Counted from the first letter of the stretch, positions 1 to 8,998 are shown. The stretch: DNA of 64,000 bases from PALSA-1006 sp041660815 (GCA_041660815.1 JBAZVN010000014.1:1-64000), one strand, 5' to 3'. Numbers and translations are program-made. Notes: generated from the letters alone by a model not told the origin.

Positions 1-78
1 GAACAGGACAGTGAAACGACTTCGCGCCAATGATAGTGTGCACCTCGCATGTGAAAGTAGGTCATCGTCAGACTCCTT
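1..78 (+). rRNA. rrf: 5S ribosomal RNA, 3' part
   Basis: The first bases match the 3' two-thirds of a bacterial 5S rRNA, including the loop E/helix IV-V region (GTGAAACGACTTCGCGCC, then ATGATAGTGTG and GAAAGTAGGTCATCGTCAG). The 5' part lies outside the window. A strong terminator follows directly, so this is the end of an rRNA operon read on the plus strand. The exact 3' end is estimated. Confidence 0.9.
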
Positions 79-87
79 ATAAACAAT

Positions 88-122
88 ACGCCCCTCCAGA
101 AATGCAGGGGCGTTTTGCTTTT
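88..122 (+). terminator. Rho-independent terminator of the rRNA operon
   Basis: An 8-bp GC-rich stem (ACGCCCCT/AGGGGCGT, 88-95 with 106-113) is followed by a T-rich run (TTTTGCTTTT). It lies immediately after the 5S rRNA. The terminator after the decarboxylase gene near 21.95 kb uses almost the same stem. Confidence 0.9.
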
Positions 123-516
123 GCAGCAAGCTAAAATTGTATAATGATTTAAATTTCTGGGCACCCATTCGTAACCGACAAACTGCAAGAGAGTTCAATT
201 TTCTGCAGCAGCTCCCGGCACGAATCCTTCGTATCCTCTAACACACTGAGTCACAACTGCCACAGGCCAAGCCACAGTATTTGATGACCTGGCACGGCGG
301 AAGATCTGCTGATCTGTGGTTTCTCTCAAGGCATAGACAAGTTCGATTGCCTGCTGCCTTTGCCGCAATTTTTCCCGCTACTGAAGTTAATTTGACTTGT
401 GCGGTTGAATTTTCTATTCTCATGAACAAAGGCTGAAGCAATTCAAATTTAGCCAGCTTACCTATCGACATCTCCCAATTGCGGGTCTATATATTTCTCA
501 TTTAAATCAACCAGTT
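123..516. other. Intergenic region between rRNA operon and sulfur locus
   Basis: About 390 bases without a convincing gene. A short open frame on the minus strand (238-471) has no recognisable product or ribosome binding site. The stretch holds a promoter-like sequence at 392-420, listed separately, and AT-rich sequence before the metallohydrolase start. No RNA gene was recognised. Confidence 0.6.
392..420 (+). promoter_or_regulatory. Sigma70-like promoter, copy 1 of a repeated promoter segment
   Basis: TTGACT, a 17-base spacer and TATTCT form a good sigma70-type promoter about 95 bases ahead of the metallohydrolase gene. The surrounding ~39 bases are nearly the same as those at 13482-13520 (about 34 of 39 positions with one gap). 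It probably drives the gene at 517; this is inference. Confidence 0.5.
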
Positions 517-1425
517 ATGATAAAACTTCTACTAATATTTTTGGCCGTTTCTCCCTCTCTTGCTGTTGCGCGCGAGATGTCTTTCATACAAATTTCGCCT
601 GATATTTACGTTCACTACGGCGAGCATAAAGACATTGACGCTGGTTATGGAGGCGACATCTGTAATCTCAGTTTCGTCATCGGCAAAAAAGGCATCGCCG
701 TCATTGACACCGGAGGCTCGCCCAAAGTCGGTGCTCTACTTCACGAGGCCATACGCAAGGTTTCCCAGCTCCCGATTCTTTATGTCATCAATACCCACGT
801 TCACCCTGACCACGTCTTAGGCAACGCCGCCTTTGAGGCCGATCACCCGACCTTCGTCGGGCACAGCGAATTGCCCCACAATCTGGCGCAGCGCAAAGAA
901 AGCTACTTGCGCAATTTACCCGCTTGGGTTGGCGCTAGCACAAGTGGAAATGAAGTCATCCCGCCCACCATGACTGTCAGCGCAAACAGCACGCTTGATT
1001 TGGGCGGGCGGGAGCTGCGCTTAACGGCATATCCCACAGCGCATAGCAGCACAGACATGACCGTGCTTGATACAAAGAGCAACACGTTGTGGACTGGCGA
1101 CCTGCTGTTTATTGAACGCACTCCATCGCTGGATGGCGACATTGTCGGTTGGCTCGGCGTAATTAAGCAGCTAGAAGACATTCAAACCAGCCTCACCGTC
1201 CCCGGACACGGTACCGCCACCACCGATGGACACACTGCACTTGAGAATGAGCAGCGCTACCTATTAACCCTGCTGAGTGATATTCGCAGCGCGATCAAGC
1301 AAGGGCGCGACATGGACGAGACCATCAAAACTGCGGCGCAATCAGAACAAGGCAAATGGGTGCTTTTCGACATCATCAATCGGCGCAACGCAGCCGTGCT
1401 TTTCCCAAAGCTGGAATGGGAATAA
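517..1425 (+). CDS. SoxH-like periplasmic MBL-fold metallohydrolase
   Basis: A 302-residue protein with an N-terminal signal peptide (residues 1-18) and a metallo-beta-lactamase fold. The metal site THVHPDH is at 93-99, with a later GD (TGDLLF) and the PGHG motif supplying further ligands. It belongs to the group annotated as quinoprotein relay system zinc metallohydrolases or SoxH, often found beside sox genes. The substrate is unknown; a role in thiol, sulfane or quinoprotein maturation has been suggested for relatives. It sits just upstream of, and in the same direction as, a two-component system and soxYZAXB. No clear Shine-Dalgarno precedes the ATG. Confidence 0.8.
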   Translation: MIKLLLIFLAVSPSLAVAREMSFIQISPDIYVHYGEHKDIDAGYGGDICNLSFVIGKKGIAVIDTGGSPKVGALLHEAIRKVSQLPILYVINTHVHPDHVLGNAAFEADHPTFVGHSELPHNLAQRKESYLRNLPAWVGASTSGNEVIPPTMTVSANSTLDLGGRELRLTAYPTAHSSTDMTVLDTKSNTLWTGDLLFIERTPSLDGDIVGWLGVIKQLEDIQTSLTVPGHGTATTDGHTALENEQRYLLTLLSDIRSAIKQGRDMDETIKTAAQSEQGKWVLFDIINRRNAAVLFPKLEWE

Positions 1426-1470
1426 TTGTCCTTCTGGGTTCCAATTTTTCGGATTAGGAAAGAGGACTCC

Positions 1471-3216
1471 GTGACAATACGCACAGTTGGCCATACTTTT
1501 TTAGCGCTGATTATTCTATTGTTGCACGCCTCAGCGGTATGCGCTGCAGAGGCGGTGCGGGTCGGTGTGTTTTCCTATCAGGGCGCGGAACGTGCCGAGT
1601 CAGACTGGGCGTCTACTTTTAAGCATCTCAGGAAAACTTTGCCGCAATATAGTTTTTATGCGATGCCGGGCGACCTTAAAACCCTGACTGATGATGTGGC
1701 GGCTAATCGCCTTGACTTTATTATCACCAATCCGGGGCACTATGTTGAATTAGAGGCTGAGTACGGTGCTGCCCGCATTGCAACAGTTGAAATTCAAGGG
1801 GGGCCAGTACCGAGTGAAGCGGTTGGGGCGGTAATTTTTACGCGTGCGGCACGGACAGATATAGCTAGTTTGCATGATTTGCGCGGCAAGCGTTTGGCCG
1901 CAGTAGCTGCTGAAACTTTCGGGTTTCGCCAGGCGTGGAGGGAGATGTTGAAGGAGGGCGTTGATCCTTTTTCAAATTTAGCAGAGCTTTCATTTACAGG
2001 TTTTCCGGTAAAGCGGGTGGTCGACGCGGTTCGTGATGGGACATCTGATGCGGGTGTTGTACGAACCTGCGTTCTTGAAGAGATGGTCGCAAAAGGATTG
2101 GCGCGAGCGGATGAATTTCATGTCGTCGCTGCGCACACCATACCAGGTTTGGGCTGCCAAACTTCAACGCGGCTATATCCTGATTGGCCTTTTGTCAAAC
2201 TTTCCCACACGTCGGCAACGCTGGCCAAGCAAGTGGCGCGGGCCCTGTTGTCAATGCCGGTGGAGGCCAATAGGCAAGATTGGACAGTGCCGGTAGATTA
2301 TCACTCGGTGCTGGATCTTTATTATGATTTGCAAATAGGGCCGTACGAAATATTACGGCAGCACAGTTTGGCAAATATTTTGTGGAGCTACCGATATTGG
2401 CTGACGTTACTTGCGCTTAGCCTCATCTGGTGGATCATTCACGTTCTCCGCGTGGAGCATTTAATTCGTAAACGTACCAGAGAGTTGCACGAGGCAAACC
2501 AGAAGGCGCGTCTGCGCCGGGAAGAGTTGGAGCACGCTTCGCGTCTTTCGCTGGTCGGTGAGATGGCGGGTAGTTTGGCGCATGAAATCAGCCAGCCCTT
2601 GGCGGCCATAGCAAATTATGCCCGCGGCTGCGAGCGTCGTATGCAGCAGGGCGGCGATCAAGCCGAAATTTTGCATGGCGTACGGCAGATCGCTGCGCAG
2701 GCCGAACGGGGCGGGGAAGTGGTGCGTAACATGCGCTCTTTCGTGCGCAAGCGCCAGCCATTCTTGTGTCGTCTCGATCCGGATTTGCTGATCTCCGACA
2801 CCTTGGCCTTGTTTGCTCCTCTGGCGGAACGGCGCAACGTGCTGATTGAGCTGGAGCCGCACGATTCGCTACCGGCTGTTGCTGCCGACAAGTTGCAGCT
2901 AGAGGAGGTTTTGCTTAATCTCTTGCAGAATGCGGCCGATGCGATTGAGGGCAAGCCTGAAGGAAAAATTTCGATCCGGGCGAGCAGCGCCGGTGGTGTG
3001 GTTGAGATAGGCATTGCCGACACGGGGCCGGGACTGGATGATGAAGCGATGCGGCGATTATTTGAGACTTTTTTTACGACAAAGCCGCAGGGGCTCGGTT
3101 TGGGGCTTTCCCTGAGTCGTAGCATTATTGAATCTCATGGTGGCAGGTTATGGGCGGAAAATATACCAGGGGGGGGCGCTCTGTTTCGATTCACGCTCCC
3201 CGTTGCAAAAGGATAA
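1471..3216 (+). CDS. Sensor histidine kinase with PhnD-like periplasmic sensor (TtrS-like)
   Basis: The start chosen is GTG 1471, preceded by AGAGGA at good spacing; the open frame upstream lacks a signal peptide. The 581-residue product has a signal peptide, a periplasmic phosphonate/phosphite-binding-like sensor domain (about residues 25-290), a transmembrane segment near 310-330, a short coiled coil, a HisKA domain with LAHEIS (phospho-acceptor His at about 371) and a HATPase_c domain (N box near LLQNAAD, G boxes DTGPG and GLGLGLS). This is the architecture of TtrS, the tetrathionate sensor. With sox and tsdA-like genes downstream, sensing of a sulfur oxyanion and control of the sox locus is the likely job. 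Its partner regulator begins four bases after its stop. Confidence 0.85.
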   Translation: MTIRTVGHTFLALIILLLHASAVCAAEAVRVGVFSYQGAERAESDWASTFKHLRKTLPQYSFYAMPGDLKTLTDDVAANRLDFIITNPGHYVELEAEYGAARIATVEIQGGPVPSEAVGAVIFTRAARTDIASLHDLRGKRLAAVAAETFGFRQAWREMLKEGVDPFSNLAELSFTGFPVKRVVDAVRDGTSDAGVVRTCVLEEMVAKGLARADEFHVVAAHTIPGLGCQTSTRLYPDWPFVKLSHTSATLAKQVARALLSMPVEANRQDWTVPVDYHSVLDLYYDLQIGPYEILRQHSLANILWSYRYWLTLLALSLIWWIIHVLRVEHLIRKRTRELHEANQKARLRREELEHASRLSLVGEMAGSLAHEISQPLAAIANYARGCERRMQQGGDQAEILHGVRQIAAQAERGGEVVRNMRSFVRKRQPFLCRLDPDLLISDTLALFAPLAERRNVLIELEPHDSLPAVAADKLQLEEVLLNLLQNAADAIEGKPEGKISIRASSAGGVVEIGIADTGPGLDDEAMRRLFETFFTTKPQGLGLGLSLSRSIIESHGGRLWAENIPGGGALFRFTLPVAKG

Positions 3217-3220
3217 GTAA

Positions 3221-3829
3221 ATGACTGGCGAGATAGCAACGGTTTATGTGGTGGACGATGACTCCGCCATGCGTGACTCCATCGAGTTTTTAGTTTCTTC
3301 AGTAGGCTATCAATGTCAAAGCTATGCCTCGGCGGAAGCGTTTCTCGAAGTCTTCAAAGCGGGCGAGGCGGCATGTTTGGTACTCGATGTGCGTATGCCG
3401 AAAATGGGCGGGCTGGAATTGCAGCGGGTGTTGGCCGGGCAAGGCGCTACGCTGGGTTTGGTGTTCGTAACCGGACACGGCGATATACCGATGGCGGTCA
3501 CGGCGATGCGCGGCGGCGCGGTGGATTTTTTGGAAAAGCCGTTTAACGATCAACGGTTACTGGACTGTATTAATGAGGCGTTGCGTTACTCGATGCGCAT
3601 GACCAATGCCGCCAAATGTCGCGCGGCGGTCGTCACCCGTCTGGCGCAATTAACCGCACGGGAGCGGGACGTGTTGGATCTGGTAATGGCGGGTAAACCG
3701 AACAAGGTGATCGCGCTTACCCTTGATCTTTCGGTCAAAACAGTGGAAGTTCATCGCAGTAAAGTCATGGAAAAAATGGCAGTGATGTCGGTAGCAGAGC
3801 TGGCATGCTGCGTTAATCTCGCTAAATAG
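3221..3829 (+). CDS. FixJ/TtrR-family response regulator
   Basis: A 202-residue regulator with a receiver domain at 1-125 (acidic pocket DDD near residues 10-12, phospho-acceptor Asp56 in LDVRMP, T/K switch residues in VTGHGD and EKPF) and a LuxR-type helix-turn-helix at about 140-200 (LTARERDVLDLV, NKVIA, KTVEVHRSKVMEKM). Translation is probably coupled to the kinase gene. It sits between the kinase and soxY and likely activates the sox promoter downstream. Family membership is firm; the target is inferred from position. Confidence 0.88.
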   Translation: MTGEIATVYVVDDDSAMRDSIEFLVSSVGYQCQSYASAEAFLEVFKAGEAACLVLDVRMPKMGGLELQRVLAGQGATLGLVFVTGHGDIPMAVTAMRGGAVDFLEKPFNDQRLLDCINEALRYSMRMTNAAKCRAAVVTRLAQLTARERDVLDLVMAGKPNKVIALTLDLSVKTVEVHRSKVMEKMAVMSVAELACCVNLAK

Positions 3830-3833
3830 GGAA

Positions 3834-3855
3834 AACCCTAATTCTCTTTAGGTTC
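3834..3855 (+). promoter_or_regulatory. Inverted repeat upstream of soxY
   Basis: AACCCTAA-TTCTCT-TTAGGTT is an imperfect dyad (CCTAA/TTAGG, 5 bp perfect) just after the response-regulator stop and about 120 bases before soxY. It could be the operator for the TtrR-like regulator or a weak terminator. It is not followed by a T run, which slightly favours an operator. Speculative. Confidence 0.3.
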
Positions 3856-3970
3856 ACATCAATAGGATTAGTTTTGAATTGTTGTAGTATCGCCACGCAA
3901 CGAAGCTAGTCGGCTGGAGATTGCATCTGGTTTGGGTTGTAATTGAATGAAAATTAAAAGGGAGGCTTTG

Positions 3971-4444
3971 ATGATAAATTTGGAACGCCGTAAGGCACTT
4001 AAAGCAGGTGGTGGGCTTGGACTGATGGCACTGTTTGGCGCGCTTGGTTTGCTGAACACTAAAGCAGCATTGGCGGATTGGAATGCGACAGCTTTCTCGG
4101 CCAAGTCAATGGATGAAGCACTGGCGGCAATGGGTGTGAGCACGGCTGAAAATAACGCGGTTTTCATTCAATTGAGTGTGCCGGAAATTGCTGAAAACGG
4201 TGCTGTTGTGCCCGTTAAGGTAACGAGCACAATGCCAAACGTCGAGCAGATTTCCATTTTTGTCGACAAGAATCCGAACGTATTGGCCGCTAACTTTACT
4301 CTTCCGGCAGGAACCGAGGCGATGGTAACGACGCGCGTGAAAATGGGTAAAACCGGCAATATCGTTGCGCTGGTAAAGGCGGACGGTAAATTTTATCGCG
4401 TCGCTAAAGAAGTAAAAGTGACTGCGGGCGGCTGCGGCGGTTAA
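3971..4444 (+). CDS. soxY: SoxY, sulfur-carrier subunit of SoxYZ
   Basis: SoxY carries thiosulfate-derived sulfur covalently on a C-terminal cysteine during periplasmic sulfur oxidation. ATG 3971 is preferred over ATG 3947 because AAAAGGGAGG lies just before it. The 157-residue product opens with a Tat-type leader (ERRKALKAGGG), followed by a mature SoxY fold. It ends in the conserved swinging arm VTAGGCGG, whose Cys is the sulfur attachment site. SoxZ follows 43 bases later, then SoxA, SoxX and SoxB. A second, diverged SoxY is encoded near 17.6 kb. Confidence 0.96.
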   Translation: MINLERRKALKAGGGLGLMALFGALGLLNTKAALADWNATAFSAKSMDEALAAMGVSTAENNAVFIQLSVPEIAENGAVVPVKVTSTMPNVEQISIFVDKNPNVLAANFTLPAGTEAMVTTRVKMGKTGNIVALVKADGKFYRVAKEVKVTAGGCGG

Positions 4445-4487
4445 TCGCTTGCTGTGATATTTCAATCGATTAAAGGATGAAAAAATA

Positions 4488-4802
4488 ATGGGCAATCCAA
4501 TGAAAATTCGCGCTTCCGTAAAGGATGGCGTGACGGAAGTTAAAGTGCTGATGCAGCATGAAATGGCAACCGGGCTGGGAAAAGACGCGGAAGGTGCACT
4601 AATTCCGGCATGGTTTATCACCGAAGTTAAAGCGCAGCATCAGGGGCGTACCGTAATGGAAGCACAGTGGGGGCAGTCAATATCCAAGAACCCGTATGTG
4701 GTTTTCCGTTTTAAGGGCGGCGCGGCGGGTGAAAAAGTGACAGTTACCTGGATTGATAACAAGGGCGACAGTCGTATTGATGAGGCAGTAATCAGCGCGT
4801 AA
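4488..4802 (+). CDS. soxZ: SoxZ, partner subunit of SoxYZ
   Basis: A 104-residue immunoglobulin-like protein with no signal peptide. SoxZ binds SoxY and is co-exported by the Tat signal of SoxY. Family hallmarks include KIRA near the start, VKVLMQHEM and SKNPYVVFRFKGG. AAAGGATG precedes the ATG. It is the normal neighbour of soxY. Confidence 0.96.
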   Translation: MGNPMKIRASVKDGVTEVKVLMQHEMATGLGKDAEGALIPAWFITEVKAQHQGRTVMEAQWGQSISKNPYVVFRFKGGAAGEKVTVTWIDNKGDSRIDEAVISA

Positions 4803-4857
4803 TTAGTCGAAATTTAAATGGTCGTGGTAACACGGCCTTATTCCTTGGGGGTTATAG

Positions 4858-5676
4858 ATGAGAACCAGTAACGTAAGTAAAGCAATTCTGGTGTTGGCGT
4901 TAGCGGCCAGCCATATGGCGCTGGCGGCTGAAACAGAGGTGTCGGATAGCGATCGCATTGCGCAATATCGTGAAATGATTAGCGATGGTAATCCCGCTGA
5001 TTTCGATGAGATGGCCGGAGAAACCTTGTGGAAAACACCGGGCGGGCCGAACAAGGCAAGCTTGGAAACCTGTGATCTGGGTAAAGGGGCGGGCGTGGTA
5101 AAAGGGGTTTACACAGCGTTACCGCGTTACTTTAAAGATACCGGGAAAGTGCAGGATTTGGAGTCGCGCTTGTTGACCTGTATGACAACCATTCAGGGTA
5201 TCCCTGAAGAGGCGATTACTGCCAAGCCGTTTAATTCGGATAAGAAAAAATCTGATATTTCTTCCTTGGCGACGTATGTGGTCGGCCAGTCCAAGGGCAT
5301 GAAGATGAAGGTGTCGGTCAGGCATCCCAAGGAAAAAGAGGCGTATGAAATCGGCAAGCGTATTTTTAACTATCGCGCCGGCCCGTATGATTTTGCCTGC
5401 TCAACTTGTCATGCCACCAGCAACGTGCGTATTCGTTTGCAAGACCTGCCTAACTTTAATGTGAAGAAAGATGCGCAATCGGCTTACAGCAGCTGGCCTG
5501 CTTACCGTGTTTCGCAAGGGCAAACGCGTTCTTTCCAATGGCGTTTGAATGACTGCTTCCGTCAACAGCGTTTCCCCGAGCCGAAATTTGTTTCGGAGGC
5601 CACCATTGACCTGGCGATGTTTCTGGCAGTTAGCGCAAATGGTGTCGAGTACGCTGGTCCGGGTCTAAAACGTTAA
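4858..5676 (+). CDS. soxA: SoxA, c-type cytochrome subunit of SoxAX
   Basis: SoxAX forms the disulfide-type bond between thiosulfate and the SoxY cysteine. The 272-residue protein has a signal peptide (to about residue 23) and one heme site CSTCH at 181-185. The active-site region ends in NDCFRQQ, whose Cys233 is the heme-ligand cysteine that is modified to a persulfide in the family. The N-terminal heme site of diheme SoxA is absent; only isolated cysteines (ETCDL, LLTCM) remain, so this is the single-heme type. A good SD (TTGGGGG) lies near the ATG. It is followed by soxX after 54 bases. Confidence 0.95.
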   Translation: MRTSNVSKAILVLALAASHMALAAETEVSDSDRIAQYREMISDGNPADFDEMAGETLWKTPGGPNKASLETCDLGKGAGVVKGVYTALPRYFKDTGKVQDLESRLLTCMTTIQGIPEEAITAKPFNSDKKKSDISSLATYVVGQSKGMKMKVSVRHPKEKEAYEIGKRIFNYRAGPYDFACSTCHATSNVRIRLQDLPNFNVKKDAQSAYSSWPAYRVSQGQTRSFQWRLNDCFRQQRFPEPKFVSEATIDLAMFLAVSANGVEYAGPGLKR

Positions 5677-5730
5677 CGTAATGCTTGCGTGGCAATTTGT
5701 TCGCTGCCGCGCCGGTAAGGAGATAAAAGT

Positions 5731-6357
5731 ATGAATGCAAAATGGATGATTGGAATGGTGGCAAGCGTCTCTCTGGCCGTGCTGGCAATGCCGGTGCAGG
5801 CTGCTAAAGCGGATGCGGCGCTGGATGCCAAAACGGCTGAGATCGTTAAGCGTGATTTTCGTGATAAAGGCATCGCTAAAGCAGATCGGGTAATTCAGGA
5901 TGAATTGCAGGCGAAGTGCAGCCAATATCTGGATAAGTTGCCGCCTAAGTTGAAGTTAAAGCTGGAAACGGAGCAAGCGGAAAGTTTGAAATTTCCTGCG
6001 GATGGCAACATGATGGGCGATTGGAAAGCCGGTGAAAAGTTGGCTCAGGATGGCTCGGGAATGACTTGGAGCGACAAGGCGGATAAGCCGGCGGGGGGGA
6101 ATTGCTACAACTGCCATCGCTTGTCCACCAAGGAAATTTCTTATGGCACCATCGGCCCCAGCCTGATGAACTACGGTAAGATTCGTGGCAACGGTGAAGA
6201 CATTCAGCGTCACGTTTATGGCCATATCTACAACGCAAAAGCCTACAACGCCTGTGCCAACATGCCGCGATTCGGCTACCGTGGCGTACTCACGGAAGCT
6301 AACATTAAGGATTTGGTTGCGTTGTTGCTAGATCCAGAATCGCCCGTTAACAAGTAA
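5731..6357 (+). CDS. soxX: SoxX, c-type cytochrome subunit of SoxAX
   Basis: A 208-residue monoheme cytochrome with a signal peptide (ends near VQAAKA), a long helical N-terminal extension (about 30-115), heme site CYNCH at 125-129 and the likely axial Met178 in ANMPRFG. It pairs with SoxA and passes electrons to small cytochromes. AAGGAG before the ATG supports the start. A hairpin lies between soxX and soxB. Confidence 0.95.
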   Translation: MNAKWMIGMVASVSLAVLAMPVQAAKADAALDAKTAEIVKRDFRDKGIAKADRVIQDELQAKCSQYLDKLPPKLKLKLETEQAESLKFPADGNMMGDWKAGEKLAQDGSGMTWSDKADKPAGGNCYNCHRLSTKEISYGTIGPSLMNYGKIRGNGEDIQRHVYGHIYNAKAYNACANMPRFGYRGVLTEANIKDLVALLLDPESPVNK

Positions 6358-6402
6358 TGCGCTGTGAAAAATTTCTCAATTTAATCAATATGTTGAGTTG
6401 TT

Positions 6403-6436
6403 AACCTCACCCCCGCCCCTCTGCTGGCGTGAGGTT
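6403..6436 (+). terminator. Hairpin between soxX and soxB
   Basis: A perfect 8-bp stem, AACCTCAC (6403-6410) with GTGAGGTT (6429-6436), encloses a C-rich 18-base loop. The T tract after it is short. It may attenuate or stabilise the 3' end of soxYZAX mRNA, so that soxB is made at a different level. Confidence 0.45.
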
Positions 6437-6500
6437 TCGTATTAAAACAAGCTGTCATCCCATCTGCCCCATTTGAAAGTTTATAGCGAAGGAAGCTTCC

Positions 6501-8225
6501 ATGGACATGAATCGTCGCGAGTTTTTACAATTATTGGCTATCGCATCGGCCGGTGGTTTTCTGTTGAGCAACAAGGAAAGTTACGCGGCGAGTAATGCGT
6601 CTGGCATGTATGACTTGGCGCGTTACGGCAATGTCAGCCTGTTGCATATCACTGATTCCCACGCACAACTTAACCCGATGTTTTTCCGCGAGCCGGAAAT
6701 TAATCTGGGGGTGGGGGAAATGGCGGGACATCCACCGCATCTGGTGGGCAGCGCGTTGCTCAAGCATTTTGGCATTAAGCCGGGCACGCCTGAGGCGCAT
6801 GCTTACACCAGTTTGAACTATGTTGATGCCGCACAAAATTATGGCAAGGTGGGCGGTTTTGCGCATCTCGCCACCCTGGTTAAGCAGATGCGTGCTTCAC
6901 GCCCCGGTGCGTTGTTGCTGGACGGTGGCGATACGTGGCAGGGTAGCGGTCAAGCTTTGTGGACAAAGGGTCAGGACATGATTGATGCCTGTCTGGAGCT
7001 GGGTGTTGATGTGATGACTATGCACTTTGAGTGCATGTACGGAGCGGCGCGGATCAAGGAGGCGGAAGACGGTGTGTTGCGCGGCAGGATGGATGTGGTA
7101 GCGCAGAATGTCAAAACTACCGATTTTGGCGACCCGGTTTTTAAGCCGTATGTAATTAAAGAGATTAATAAAATTCCGGTGGCTATCATCGGCCAAGCAT
7201 TCCCCTATAGCACCATTGCCAATCCGCGCTATTTCGTGCCGGACTGGTCGTATGGCATTCAGGAAGAAAGTCTTCAGGCTACAATCGACGAGACACGCAA
7301 AAAAGGCGCGCAAGTCGTGGTTCTGCTGTCGCACAACGGTATGGATGTCGATCTCAAGCTGGCATCGCGCGTGAGTGGTTTGGATGCCATCCTGGGTGGG
7401 CATACGCATGACGGTATTCCGGCGCCGATGCCGGTCAAAAATCACGGCGGCACAACGCTCGTCACGAATGCGGGCTCCAACGGCAAGTTTTTGGGTGTGT
7501 TGGATTTTGATGTTAAGGCGGGCAAGGTGGCGGGCTTCCGTTACAAACTGTTGCCGGTGTTCTCTAATTTGCTAGCCGCCGATGCGAGTATGACGGCGTT
7601 GATTAAAAAGCACCGGATGCCTTATGAGGCTAAGCTTTCCGAAAAGTTGGCGATTACCGATGGCTTGCTCTACCGCCGTGGCAACTTCAACGGCAGTTTC
7701 GATCAGGTGATTCTTGATGCGATGATGAAAGAAAAAGATGCGCCGATTGCGCTCTCTCCCGGCTTCCGTTGGGGCACGTCATTGTTGCCCGGCTCTGCCA
7801 TTACGATGGACGACGTGATGAATCAAACCGCGATCACTTATCCGACCAGCACTCTCACCGATATGACCGGCATGCAGATTAAAACTGTGCTGGAAGATGT
7901 GTGCGACAACCTGTTTAATGCTGATCCGTATTATCAACAGGGGGGCGACATGGTGCGGGTGGGCGGGTTGGAATATACCTGTGAACCCGGTGCCAAGATG
8001 GGTAACCGGATTCAGGATATGCGATTGGGTGGTAAGCTGTTGGACGCGAACAAAGTGTACAAGGTGGCGGGTTGGGCACCGGTAACTGAAGCGGCGCGTG
8101 ACAAGGGCGGCGAGCCGATCTGGGATCTCGTTGCACGGCATCTGCGCAGTGAAAAAGTAGTGAAGGTCACTGCGCCTAATGTACCTAAACTTAAAGGCGT
8201 AACGGGAAATCCCGGCATTGTCTAA
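6501..8225 (+). CDS. soxB: SoxB, dimanganese thiosulfohydrolase
   Basis: SoxB hydrolyses the sulfone group from SoxY-S-thiosulfonate, releasing sulfate. The 574-residue protein begins with a Tat leader (NRREFLQLL), so it is exported folded. Metal and active-site motifs of the 5'-nucleotidase/metallophosphatase fold are present: DSHAQLNP near 50, DGGDTWQGSG near 140, SHNGMD near 275 and GGHTHDG near 300, followed by the C-terminal nucleotidase-like domain. AAGGAAG precedes ATG 6501; ATG 6507 is an alternative. Last gene of the primary soxYZAXB set. Confidence 0.96.
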   Translation: MDMNRREFLQLLAIASAGGFLLSNKESYAASNASGMYDLARYGNVSLLHITDSHAQLNPMFFREPEINLGVGEMAGHPPHLVGSALLKHFGIKPGTPEAHAYTSLNYVDAAQNYGKVGGFAHLATLVKQMRASRPGALLLDGGDTWQGSGQALWTKGQDMIDACLELGVDVMTMHFECMYGAARIKEAEDGVLRGRMDVVAQNVKTTDFGDPVFKPYVIKEINKIPVAIIGQAFPYSTIANPRYFVPDWSYGIQEESLQATIDETRKKGAQVVVLLSHNGMDVDLKLASRVSGLDAILGGHTHDGIPAPMPVKNHGGTTLVTNAGSNGKFLGVLDFDVKAGKVAGFRYKLLPVFSNLLAADASMTALIKKHRMPYEAKLSEKLAITDGLLYRRGNFNGSFDQVILDAMMKEKDAPIALSPGFRWGTSLLPGSAITMDDVMNQTAITYPTSTLTDMTGMQIKTVLEDVCDNLFNADPYYQQGGDMVRVGGLEYTCEPGAKMGNRIQDMRLGGKLLDANKVYKVAGWAPVTEAARDKGGEPIWDLVARHLRSEKVVKVTAPNVPKLKGVTGNPGIV

Positions 8226-8260
8226 GGAGTTGCTGATTTATCCCGAAAACGGCAATTCAA

Positions 8261-8369
8261 GCCACAGAGAACACAAAACTTTTCTCAGATATTAGTACTC
8301 ACCCGACAGGTGAAAAAAAGCGATGCTAATCTTTTGCTTTTTCTCTGTGATCTCTGTGTTCTCTGTGGC
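8261..8369. repeat. 15-bp inverted repeat pair in the soxB/DUF302 gap
   Basis: GCCACAGAGAACACA at 8261-8275 is repeated exactly in inverted orientation at 8355-8369. The right arm is preceded by further TCTCTGTGA units. A dispersed intergenic palindrome, or a terminator-like structure after soxB, is likely; it occupies most of the 210-base gap. Confidence 0.6.
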
Positions 8370-8435
8370 AAATGTTTTTTCTAGGTTTATTCGTTGTTCC
8401 CGCCTTAAACGTACTTTTAATAACTAACTGAAAGG

Positions 8436-8948
8436 ATGAACATGAAAAAAATATTGGGTTTGTTTGCATGGTTGTTGCTGGCCGCAACTCAATCGGCTGT
8501 TGCTTCAGGCGCTGCCCATGGTATTAGTTACACCGATGTAAAGCTGCAAATCGCGCGCATTCAAGTGCAAGACAGCATCAGTTTTGATGATGCGATTGAA
8601 TCGCTCAAGCTGCGCGCCAATCAGCACAACCTTAAGTTTGTGGGAGTAAGCCAGCTTTCCAAAGAGATAGCCGCGCTGACCGGAAAACCTGCCAAGCGTA
8701 CAGAAATATTTAGTTTCTGCGACGGGATTACCGCCAACAAGCTGCTGACAGCCGACCCGATGATGGTTTCTTACATGCCTTGCCGGATCGCGATTATCGA
8801 GGATAGCGCGGGTAAGCGTTGGGTGATCTCAATGATGATGGATCTAAATTTAATCAAGACGTTACCGCAAGAAGCGCGCGACAGCGCGGAGCGTGTCATG
8901 GCCGCGATGAAAGACATGATGGTGGCAGCAAGCAAGGGCGATCTCTAA
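8436..8948 (+). CDS. Exported DUF302-family protein
   Basis: A 170-residue protein with a signal peptide (to about residue 23, VASG) and a DUF302-type alpha/beta domain (about 45-150), seen from the pattern DDAIESLK, then FSFCDGITANKLL, then MPCRIAIIEDSAGKRWVI. The biochemical function is unknown; relatives are common in periplasmic sulfur and cytochrome loci. Two ATGs (8436, 8442) are possible; AAAGG fits the second better. The last codons (AASKGDL) recur as a gene remnant at 20163-20222, near the second sulfur module. Confidence 0.7.
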   Translation: MNMKKILGLFAWLLLAATQSAVASGAAHGISYTDVKLQIARIQVQDSISFDDAIESLKLRANQHNLKFVGVSQLSKEIAALTGKPAKRTEIFSFCDGITANKLLTADPMMVSYMPCRIAIIEDSAGKRWVISMMMDLNLIKTLPQEARDSAERVMAAMKDMMVAASKGDL

Positions 8949-8998
8949 AAATCTGCCAACTGGCAACTTGGTTGAAAAGTTCTTTTTAAGGGCAAGCA

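Noticed and set aside
238..471. Minus-strand 77-codon open frame upstream of the sulfur locus
   Set aside because: No ribosome binding site, cysteine-rich composition unlike a real protein, and it covers the promoter-like sequence at 392-420.
1426..1470. TTG start of the histidine kinase at 1426
   Set aside because: GTG 1471 has a good SD and gives a proper signal peptide.
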